Shown: positions 55,301-61,942 of the stretch, piece by piece
Numbering within the stretch: position 1 is the stretch's first letter
Layout: every line of letters begins with the position of its first letter
Assembly: GCA_020161065.1 (NCBI GenBank)
Contig: JAIUPH010000026.1
Span: 124,001-188,000, forward strand
DNA: 64,000 bases
From: Pseudomonadota bacterium
Lineage (GTDB): Bacteria > Pseudomonadota > Gammaproteobacteria > Burkholderiales > Burkholderiaceae_C
Reading direction: 5' to 3'
The notes under the pieces: generated by a model
The model's database searches: none
Told to the model about the DNA's origin: nothing
Seen by the model: only the letters and a program-made list of their open reading frames with translations
Position numbers and translations under genes: made by a program

Positions 55301-55398
55301 TGAACCCGGCGCAGGCCATGCAGGCGCTGCGCCGCGCCGTGACGGCCGCCACGTCCGACCCCCGGAAACCGGTGACACCCCCGCGAACAGGTGGGTGA
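52354..55398 (+). CDS. BTAD/NB-ARC-like multidomain transcriptional regulator (first copy)
   Basis: A 1014-aa regulator of the AfsR/SARP type. It has a winged-helix and BTAD-like region (about residues 20-165, REELIELLWPG, GRNRLRQTLSTL) and a His/Ala/Thr-rich linker (about 205-230). The NTPase domain follows with Walker A G269-PGGIGKT and Walker B ALLVLDNLEQLL. A helical region carries the FTEPVREFAL motif, and TPR-like helices follow to the end. An ATG at 52333 also opens the frame but overlaps a TATGAT box (52332-52337), so the ATG at 52354 is preferred. It is divergent from fadD and lies 86 bp upstream of the PEP-CTERM gene. Confidence 0.85.
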   Translation: MDIEQTQAVPHRRGPAMASGRWHVRLLGGLQLQGADPRLGPVRLPSRACGALLARLALWPEREHGREELIELLWPGVDLGTGRNRLRQTLSTLKALLEPPGAAAVIVADRRSLRAAPGALSSDAQQFEQRLRAGQPQAAAALYGGELLPGFFDEWICDERRRLCGLAERLHDRLQGGGGHGHVDGDGGDAASARAASTTTAPDAPLHAPHATHATHATHAPHAPPAATPAPALSRHALPTYLTRYFGIEARAARLRGQVSAHRLVTLVGPGGIGKTRLAVELAQALRDTPDLAGDDGEHPRFDLVAFVALAGCDHVDTMLDALGRAFGLGGASADLGERLATALAGQRALLVLDNLEQLLPAAASVVAALLQRLPALHVLATSRRVLAIDGEREVALAPLPLPAADADLAGQAFNPAVAMFIDRARAVRADFHLNPRNADAVVALVRLLGGAPLAIELAAARLRSVPLAEMLQRLDGRADGRFNGAPGAGLALLARAGPRGGLDARHAAMAEVIAWSWKLLPPALQHTLAAMTVFVGGFTAEAAAAVLGTDVALQLDEAVQHSLLTGEWQLGQGTPGAQGGPGGPGGPDAPDRPSDDTLRFRFTEPVREFALAWLLQQQPAAEVARLRRAHRDWWPRWMAALGPTVPLAAFRAEGPNLVAALASAEADGEPEAGVRLALALRSGLAVVPLAGSGIDTLQRLLARVDDAALRSAGLSLLAVQEYEAGLRERAEQHAQQALDAAPPRSAPRASALQMLARLRWTAHNDRDGACRLLDEAEPLAESLGEHALLGTLLAQRAYIDCLSRGRAAEAGRLFERQRALLQTLGNRHDCNAALYHRVNLDYQLDRYAECLAGARDLADRARAEQDWALLSKADNVLGGAYAEVRQWRHALPCFLEAAEVAWADGAHFAWAYAVWNVPTSLLRCGQAEAAARLMAFAARHWSSRYGELSASDLRAQQRLERLARHLLGAGRAAEAAAQGRALNPAQAMQALRRAVTAATSDPRKPVTPPRTGG
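52972..53025 (+). repeat. 9-bp tandem repeat in the linker of the first regulator
   Basis: Six units of CACGCGACA/CACGCGCCG type (52972-53025) encode HAP/HAT repeats. It lies between the BTAD-like region and the NTPase domain. Confidence 0.85.
54090..54116 (+). repeat. 9-bp tandem repeat encoding Gly-Gly-Pro in the first regulator
   Basis: Three copies of GGGCGGGCC encode GGPGGPGGP just N-terminal of the FRFTEPVREF motif. Confidence 0.8.
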
Positions 55399-55484
55399 AC
55401 ACTGCGCCTCGGCGCCACGACCTCTAACGCTTGCCTAACGGTCGCTGCCCATCCTCGGCGCAAACCGCTCACGGGAGTCTGCGC

Positions 55485-58400
55485 ATGACCGTTCTTCGCC
55501 GCCCACGCACCCCTCAGTCGGCCCTGGCCCTGGCCGCCACGCTGGCGCTGGGCGCCGTGCCCTGGCACGACAGCCTGGCCGCCGCCTGCACCTTCATCCC
55601 GGCCAGCGGCAACTGGAACGTCGCCGGCAACTGGAGCTGCGGCGCGCTGCCCGGCGCGCTCGACACGGCCACCGTCGCCGCCGGCCGCGCCGCCGCCACG
55701 CAGGGTGGCACGTCCGCGGGGCCGACCAACCTGAGCAACGCCGGCAGCGTCACCATCAGCGACAACAGCGGCCTGACGCTGCTGGGCAGCAACCAGAACA
55801 CCGGCAACATCGCGATCAGCTCGGGCGGCAACTTCACCGAACTGCGCATCAGCGGCGCGATGTCGCTGAACGGTGCCGGCACGGTCACCACCAGCAACAG
55901 CCTGAACAACCGCATCGTCGCCGCCAGCGGCGCCGGCGACGTGCTGACGCTGGGCGTGGGCCAGAGCATCCAGGGCGCGGCCAGCATCGGCGGCGGCGGT
56001 GCGCTGGGCGTGGTGAACAACGGCAGCATCATCGCCAACCTCAGCTCCGGCATCACGCTCAACGCCCAGGGCGGCGTCACCAACAACGGCGTGCTGCGCG
56101 GCGACGGTGCGGTGCTGACGATCCAGGGCTCCACGGTCGGCCAAAGCAGCAGCGGCGCGCTCAACGCCATCAACGGCGGCAGCGTGCGGCTGTCCAGCAG
56201 CAGCATCAGCGGCGGCATCTTCAGCACCGCCAGCGGCGGCACCATCAGCACCGCGTCGGGCACCAGCAACTCGCTGGCCGACGTCACCAACACCGGCGAC
56301 CTCGTCATCGTCGACAACAGCGCCCTGCGGCTGACCGGCACCTTGACGAACAACGGCAAGCTGGCCATCAGTTCGGGCGGCAACTTCACCGACCTGGTCA
56401 TCGTCGGCGCGCAGACGTTGGCCGGCACCGGCACGGTGACCTTGTCGAACACCACCAACAACCGCATCTCCGGCGACAACGCCACGTTCACGCTGGGCAG
56501 CGGGCAGACGCTGTCCGGCTCCGGCCAGATCGGCGCCGGCTCGGCCAACTTCCGGTTCAACAACGCCGGCACGGTGGTGGCGACGCAAGGCGCGCCGCTG
56601 CAGATCAACGCATCGGCCGGCGTCAACAACACCGGCACCTTGCGCGCCGACGGCGGCACGCTGCAACTGCAGACCACCGTCGACAGCGCCGGCGGCCAGA
56701 TCGAAGCGCGCAACGGCTCGCGCGTCGAGCTGCTCAACGGCAGCGTGATCAACAACGCCGCGTTCTCGGCCACCGGCGCCGGCAGCGTGATCACCACCGT
56801 CGGCGGCGCCACCGTCAGCATGGGCGGCGGCACGGTCAACGGGCCGATGACGATTGCCGACAACTCGGCGCTGCGGCTGACCGCCAACGCCACCTACAAC
56901 GGCGTGCTGAGCATGGCCTCGGGCGGCAACTTCACCGAGCTGCGCATCGACGGCGCGCGCACGCTCGGCGGCACGGCGACGATCGAGACCTCGAACACGC
57001 TGAACAACCGCATCATCGCGGCCAACGCGTCCGGCGACTCGCTGACGCTCGGCGCCGGCATCACGGTGCAGGGCGCCGCCAGCATCGGCGGCGGCGGCAC
57101 GCTCGGGCTGGTGAACAATGGCTCGCTGATCGCCAAGCTGAGCAGCGGCATGACGCTCAGCACCAGCGGCAACGTCACCAACAACAAGCTGATCCGCGGC
57201 GACGGCGCCACGTTCACGATCAGCGGTACCACCGTCAACCAGGGCGCGTCCGGCGTGCTCAGCGCCATCAACGGCGGCAGCGTTCGCCTGACCGGCGGCA
57301 GCAGCATCGTCGGCGGCAGCCTGGCCAGCGCCGACACCGCCGCGGTGATCACGGGCAGCGGCAGCAATGCGCGGCTGAGTGGCGTCACCAACACCGGCAC
57401 GCTGGTCGTCGTCGACAACTCCACCTTGTTCCTCGACGGGACGCTCACCAACAACGGCAGCTTGAACCTGAGCTCGGGCGGCAACTTCACCGACCTGGTG
57501 ACCACCGGCAACCGCCTGATCGACGGCACCGGCACCATCACGCTGTCGAACAGCGGCAACAACCGCATCTACGCCGCCGGCGCCGGCAACAGCCTGACGC
57601 TGGGCGCCAACCAGACGCTGCAAGGCGCCGGCAACATCGGCGCCGGCGGGTCGCTGAAGTTCACCAACAACGGCACGGTGATCGGCAACCTCGGCGCGGC
57701 GCTCACGCTGTCGAGCACCGGCACCGTCACCAACAACAAGACGATGCGCGCCGACGGCGGCACGCTGGCGATCACCGGCACCAACGTGGGCCAGAGCGCG
57801 GCCGGCTTGATCGAGGCGATCAACGGCGGCAACGTCACCCTGGGCGCCAACGCCTCGATCAGCGGCGGCACGCTGGGCTCGGCCACCGGCGGGCAGGTGC
57901 GCACGGTGTCCGGCCAGACGGGGACCATCGGCAACCTGGTCAATGCCGGCACCTTCGCCGTCGTCGACAACTCGACGCTGGTGCTGCAAGGCACGGTCAC
58001 CAACAACGGCGCGCTCAACGTCAGCTCGGGCGGCAACTTCACCGACCTGCTGGTCGCGGGCAATGCGACGCTGGGCGGCAGCGGCGTCACCACGCTGAGC
58101 AACACCACCAACAACCGCATCATGGCGCAGGGCGCGGGCAGCCAGCTGACCATCGGTGCCGGGCAGACGCTGCAGGGTGCGGGCAGCTTCGGCAACGGCA
58201 GCGCGCTGAACATCGTCAACCTGGGCACCGTCACCGCCAACCAGGGCGCGCCGTTGAACATCGCGGTCAGCGCGGCCGGCAGCGTGCAGAACCAGGCCGG
58301 CGGCCTGCTGCAGGCGACGAGCGGCGGCACGCTGAACCTGAACAGCGCGGTGCTCAACGGCGGCACCATCGGCGCCAACGGCGGCCTGGTCAACGCCAAC

Positions 58401-61028
58401 GCCGGCTTCACGGGCAACGGCACGGCCATCACCACCGGCACCGGCGTGCTGACCCTGGGTGCCGCCAGCACCGTGGGCACGCTGCTCAACAACGGCAGCA
58501 GCGGCGGCGCGCTGGCGCTGGGTGGCAACAACATCACGGTGTCGGCCGACTACACCAACGCCAATGCCGGCAGCGGCAACAGCTTCAACCGCCGCGCCAA
58601 CGTCACCGGCAGCGGCCAGATCCTGGCCGGCGGCAACGCCAGCCAGGTGATCAGCGGCAGCGCGGTCAGCGGCGGCAACACGAACAACGCCACGCTGACG
58701 ATCGGCAACGTGCACGTCGGCGCCAACAGCTACAACTACACCATCGGCAACGGCGGCACGACCGGGCCGACGCTGCGCGGCGCGATCCAGACCTCGGTCA
58801 ACGGCGCCAACATCAGCGATGCGCGGCTGTCCGGCAGCGGCGTGATGGCGGCCAACTACAACGCCGGCGCGCCGGCCGGCGCCGGCGCCGGGCAGACCGT
58901 GGTCTTCACCGCCGCCAGCGCCGGCACGCTGGCGCCCATGAGCGGCCAGGTGGTCAACCTGCGCAGCAACTTCGACAACATCGGCGACCAGAAGCTCAAC
59001 ATCGTGCTGGGCGCCGGCGCCGCGGCCTACAACCTGGCCGGCGGCAACGCCACCTCGCCGGTGACGGTGGCCAACCAGCGCGTCGGCGGCAGCAACACGG
59101 TGGCGCTGAACATCAGCAACACCGCAGCGAGCGGCAGCTTCAGCGAAGACCTGAACGCCGGCGTCGCCTCGGTCGGCGGCGCCGCCACGGCCAGTGGCGC
59201 GGTCACCGGCCTGCTGGCCGGCGCCAACAACGCCAGCGGCATCAACGTCGGCGTGAACACCGCCTCGGCCGGCGCCAAGACCGGCACCGTCAACCTGGCC
59301 TACGCCTCCGCCGGCACCGTGAACGGCGTCAGCAACGGCCTCGGGCAGACCAGCGTCGGCAACCAGGCGGTGACGGTCAACGGCAACGTCTACCAGGCGG
59401 CAGCCGGCCAGCTCGTCGGCAATCCGCTGAACTTCGGCACCTTGCAGGTGGGGCAGAACATCAGCCAGGACCTGGTGGTGCGCAACACCGCCAGCGGCGC
59501 GGCCGGCTTCGTCGAGGACCTGAACGCCTCGTTCGGCGCCGCCGGCAACAGCCAGATCAGCGGCAGCGGCTCGCTCAGCGGCATCACGGCCGGCAGCAAC
59601 AGCACCGGGGCTAACGGCAAGATGACGGTCACCGTGACCGGCACGACGGCCGGCGCGCTGAACAGCAGCATCACGGTGAACTACGCCAGCGCCGGCACCG
59701 TGGGCGGCGTCAGCAACGGGCTGGGCGTGCTGGCCGTCGGCTCGGAGGCCTTCGGCGTCAACGGCACGATCAACGCCACGGCCAACGTCATCAACCTGGC
59801 CAGCCCGCAGTTCGGCAGCACCAGCATCAACCTGGGCGCGGTGCGCGTCGGCGCGGCGTCGCCGACGGCGGCCCTCACGCTGACCAACCAGGCCACCACG
59901 GCCCCGCAAGCCGCGTTGAACGCCAGCATCAGCAGCAACACCGCGGCGGTCACCGCCAGCGGCAGCGTCAACCTGCTGGCGCCGGGCGCCAGCAGCAGCG
60001 CGCTGCAGGTCGGGCTGAACACCGCAGTGGCCGGCAACTACACCGGCGCGAACGCCGGCAGCGCGACGGTGCAACTCGTCTCCGACGCCTCCAACGTCGG
60101 CGGCTGCGCGCCGAACTGCCAGGTCAGTCTGGCGCCGCAGACGGTCATGGTCTCGGGCAAGGTCTACACCGCGGCGGTGGGCCAGCTCGGCACGCCGGTG
60201 GTCGACTTCGGCATCGTCCGCGTGGGCGACACGGTCAGCGCGAAGAACATCACCGTCAGCAACACGGCCGCGGTGTCGGCGCTCAACGACACGCTGCGCG
60301 CCACGCTGTCGGGCGTGGCCGGGCCGTTCACCGGCGGCGCCGCGGCATCGGGCATCGCCGCGGGCAGCAGCGGGCAGATCAGCGTCGGGCTCAACACCGC
60401 CGGCGCCGGCGTCTTCACGAGCAACGGCAGCGTCGGCTTCCTCAGCCAGAACCCCGACATGGCCGACGTCGCCGCCGGCGCCAACGCCGCCGTGCAAGTG
60501 AAGGCGCAGGTCAACAACCTGGCCAACGCCGACTTCGACCTGCTGTCCGGCCTGGGCACGCTGACCGACCTGGGCAACGGCCACTACCGGCTCAACCTGG
60601 GCAACCTGGCGCTGGGCAGCAACGGCCACTGGACGCTGCAGATCGATAACGAGGTGACCGGCCCGGCCGACGCGCTGAAAGGCAGCTTCGACCTCGGCAG
60701 CGTCGACGACTTCTCGCTCGGCGGCTTCGGCTTGGTCGGCGTGCTGGAGGCCGGCCAGGCGCAAGGCGGCCTCGGCGTCGACTTCATGGCCACGCAGCTC
60801 GGGCAGTTCGAGGACACCATCACCTTCAACGGCCTGAGCTTCAACGCGTCGGACCCCAACGGGCTGTCGCTGATCCGCAGCCTGCAGATCGTCGCCACCG
60901 TGTTCGACCCCAACGGCAACGGCACCGTGCCCGAGCCCGGCACGCTGGCGCTGCTGATGCTGGCGGCACTGGGCGTGTGGCGCGGGCGCGCCGCGGCCTT
61001 GCGGCGGCAGGCGAAGGAGCCGGCATGA
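55485..61028 (+). CDS. Giant repeat protein with PEP-CTERM anchor
   Basis: An 1847-aa exported protein. The signal region has LALAATLALGAVPWHDSLA. About five tandem beta-rich repeats of ~183 aa, each with a SSGGNFTDL motif, cover residues 80-960. A second set of ~120-aa repeats (residues ~1100-1650), with YASAGTVNGVSNGLG and VGNQAVTVNG motifs, resembles choice-of-anchor D domains. It ends NGTVPEPGTLALLMLAALGVWRGR followed by basic residues, the PEP-CTERM sorting signal. It is likely surface exposed and adhesin-like, which is inference. An ATG at 55431 is rejected because GGAG precedes 55485. No exosortase gene is in the window. Confidence 0.88.
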   Translation: MTVLRRPRTPQSALALAATLALGAVPWHDSLAAACTFIPASGNWNVAGNWSCGALPGALDTATVAAGRAAATQGGTSAGPTNLSNAGSVTISDNSGLTLLGSNQNTGNIAISSGGNFTELRISGAMSLNGAGTVTTSNSLNNRIVAASGAGDVLTLGVGQSIQGAASIGGGGALGVVNNGSIIANLSSGITLNAQGGVTNNGVLRGDGAVLTIQGSTVGQSSSGALNAINGGSVRLSSSSISGGIFSTASGGTISTASGTSNSLADVTNTGDLVIVDNSALRLTGTLTNNGKLAISSGGNFTDLVIVGAQTLAGTGTVTLSNTTNNRISGDNATFTLGSGQTLSGSGQIGAGSANFRFNNAGTVVATQGAPLQINASAGVNNTGTLRADGGTLQLQTTVDSAGGQIEARNGSRVELLNGSVINNAAFSATGAGSVITTVGGATVSMGGGTVNGPMTIADNSALRLTANATYNGVLSMASGGNFTELRIDGARTLGGTATIETSNTLNNRIIAANASGDSLTLGAGITVQGAASIGGGGTLGLVNNGSLIAKLSSGMTLSTSGNVTNNKLIRGDGATFTISGTTVNQGASGVLSAINGGSVRLTGGSSIVGGSLASADTAAVITGSGSNARLSGVTNTGTLVVVDNSTLFLDGTLTNNGSLNLSSGGNFTDLVTTGNRLIDGTGTITLSNSGNNRIYAAGAGNSLTLGANQTLQGAGNIGAGGSLKFTNNGTVIGNLGAALTLSSTGTVTNNKTMRADGGTLAITGTNVGQSAAGLIEAINGGNVTLGANASISGGTLGSATGGQVRTVSGQTGTIGNLVNAGTFAVVDNSTLVLQGTVTNNGALNVSSGGNFTDLLVAGNATLGGSGVTTLSNTTNNRIMAQGAGSQLTIGAGQTLQGAGSFGNGSALNIVNLGTVTANQGAPLNIAVSAAGSVQNQAGGLLQATSGGTLNLNSAVLNGGTIGANGGLVNANAGFTGNGTAITTGTGVLTLGAASTVGTLLNNGSSGGALALGGNNITVSADYTNANAGSGNSFNRRANVTGSGQILAGGNASQVISGSAVSGGNTNNATLTIGNVHVGANSYNYTIGNGGTTGPTLRGAIQTSVNGANISDARLSGSGVMAANYNAGAPAGAGAGQTVVFTAASAGTLAPMSGQVVNLRSNFDNIGDQKLNIVLGAGAAAYNLAGGNATSPVTVANQRVGGSNTVALNISNTAASGSFSEDLNAGVASVGGAATASGAVTGLLAGANNASGINVGVNTASAGAKTGTVNLAYASAGTVNGVSNGLGQTSVGNQAVTVNGNVYQAAAGQLVGNPLNFGTLQVGQNISQDLVVRNTASGAAGFVEDLNASFGAAGNSQISGSGSLSGITAGSNSTGANGKMTVTVTGTTAGALNSSITVNYASAGTVGGVSNGLGVLAVGSEAFGVNGTINATANVINLASPQFGSTSINLGAVRVGAASPTAALTLTNQATTAPQAALNASISSNTAAVTASGSVNLLAPGASSSALQVGLNTAVAGNYTGANAGSATVQLVSDASNVGGCAPNCQVSLAPQTVMVSGKVYTAAVGQLGTPVVDFGIVRVGDTVSAKNITVSNTAAVSALNDTLRATLSGVAGPFTGGAAASGIAAGSSGQISVGLNTAGAGVFTSNGSVGFLSQNPDMADVAAGANAAVQVKAQVNNLANADFDLLSGLGTLTDLGNGHYRLNLGNLALGSNGHWTLQIDNEVTGPADALKGSFDLGSVDDFSLGGFGLVGVLEAGQAQGGLGVDFMATQLGQFEDTITFNGLSFNASDPNGLSLIRSLQIVATVFDPNGNGTVPEPGTLALLMLAALGVWRGRAAALRRQAKEPA
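55735..58300 (+). repeat. Tandem ~550-bp repeats in the PEP-CTERM gene
   Basis: The SGGNFT motif recurs at 55818, 56370, 56916, 57471 and 58023: spacings 552, 546, 555 and 552 bp, all multiples of three. Flanking motifs (NNRI, GxGxTLQGA, INGG, VDNSxL) recur in the same order. The copies are clearly diverged, so the array is old. Confidence 0.9.
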
Positions 61029-61339
61029 GCCGCTTCGTGCAAGGCCTGAGCACGCTGCTGGCGTTGCTGGCGCTGGCGGCCGCGGTGGCGCTCGTCGGCC
61101 TCGGCCAGCACAACGCCGCGGCGCGGCGCGAGCTGGCGCAGCAGCAGCAGTACGTGCAGCAGTCGGTGCAGCTCGAAGGCCTGTACCGCGAGATGGTGCG
61201 GGCGCTGGCCGAGCTGTCGGCGCGCAACGGCGACGAGGCGCTGCGCTCGCTGCTGCAGCGCCACGGCATCAGCTACAACCTGCAGGCGCCGGCCGCCGCC
61301 CCCGCCAACCCGCCCGCCACCTCGAAAGCCAAGCCTTGA
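61025..61339 (+). CDS. Small membrane-anchored coiled-coil protein (first of two)
   Basis: A 104-aa protein with one transmembrane helix (LSTLLALLALAAAVALVGLG), then a Gln-rich coiled coil (ARRELAQQQQYVQQSVQLEG) and the end block LSARNGDEALRSLLQRHGISYN, followed by an Ala/Pro tail. It starts inside the PEP-CTERM stop (ATGA), so it is translationally coupled. It resembles the next protein. I do not recognise the family. A periplasmic helper for the giant protein is plausible. Confidence 0.75.
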   Translation: MSRFVQGLSTLLALLALAAAVALVGLGQHNAAARRELAQQQQYVQQSVQLEGLYREMVRALAELSARNGDEALRSLLQRHGISYNLQAPAAAPANPPATSKAKP

Positions 61340-61797
61340 GCAGCCTGCACAGCAACACCGTGGTCGCGATGCGCGACACCAAGCCCGGCGACGTCGACGG
61401 CGCCGCCGCCGAGCGGCCGGCCGCCGCGCGGGCTTCAGCGGCAGCGCGGACGCCGGCGCCGGCGCCGACGGCCGTCCACGGCCTGGCGCTGCCATTGCTG
61501 ATCGGCCTGCTGGCGCTGCTGGTGTCGCTGGGCTACCAGGTCTGGCTGCTCGACCAGGACCGCCAGCAGCTGCAGCAGGCGCAGGCGCAGTTGCAGCCGA
61601 CGGTGGAAAACGCGCAGCGCCTGCGCCGCTCGCTCGACCTGCTGGCCGCCGACACCCAGCGCCTGGCCGACGCCGGCAACGGCAGCGCGCGCGTGCTGGT
61701 CGAAGAGCTGAAGAAGCGCGGCATCACGATCAACCCCGCCGCCACGTCGGGCGCGGCCGCCGCTGCGGCCACGGCGGCCAGCGGCGCGGGGAACTGA
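61336..61797 (+). CDS. Small membrane-anchored coiled-coil protein (second of two)
   Basis: A 153-aa protein with an Ala/Pro-rich cytoplasmic tail, a transmembrane helix (LALPLLIGLLALLVSLGYQV), a coiled coil (LDQDRQQLQQAQAQLQPTVE) and the block AGNGSARVLVEELKKRGITIN. That arrangement and the closing NG...RGI motif match the preceding protein. The start is TTG at 61336, overlapping the previous stop (TTGA). ATG at 61369 or GTG at 61360 are alternatives. Confidence 0.7.
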   Translation: MSSLHSNTVVAMRDTKPGDVDGAAAERPAAARASAAARTPAPAPTAVHGLALPLLIGLLALLVSLGYQVWLLDQDRQQLQQAQAQLQPTVENAQRLRRSLDLLAADTQRLADAGNGSARVLVEELKKRGITINPAATSGAAAAAATAASGAGN

Positions 61798-61942
61798 GCG
61801 GTCCGGCGCCACCGGTGCACGCCGCGGCGGAGGCAGCCCCCGCGTTTCGGGGGGCCGCGGGCGGCTTGCGCCCGCGAGCGTGCATTCGTGGCGCCGGCCG
61901 CGCCTGGGGGCTGGCCGAGCCGTTCCTAGAATGGCGCGGCCC
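61798..61942. repeat. GC-rich spacer before the second regulator
   Basis: A GCAGCCCCCGCGTTTCGGGG element and a GCGGGCGGCTTGCGCCCGC hairpin occupy the spacer, similar to other spacer elements here. A TAGAAT box lies at 61927-61932, 10 bp before the regulator ATG. Confidence 0.5.

Noticed and set aside
55188-60764. An open frame of 1858 codons on the minus strand, opposite the PEP-CTERM gene
   Set aside because: It is a reading-frame shadow of the repeat-rich gene. It has no ribosome site, no domain, and Ala/Arg/Gly/Val composition typical of antisense GC-rich DNA.
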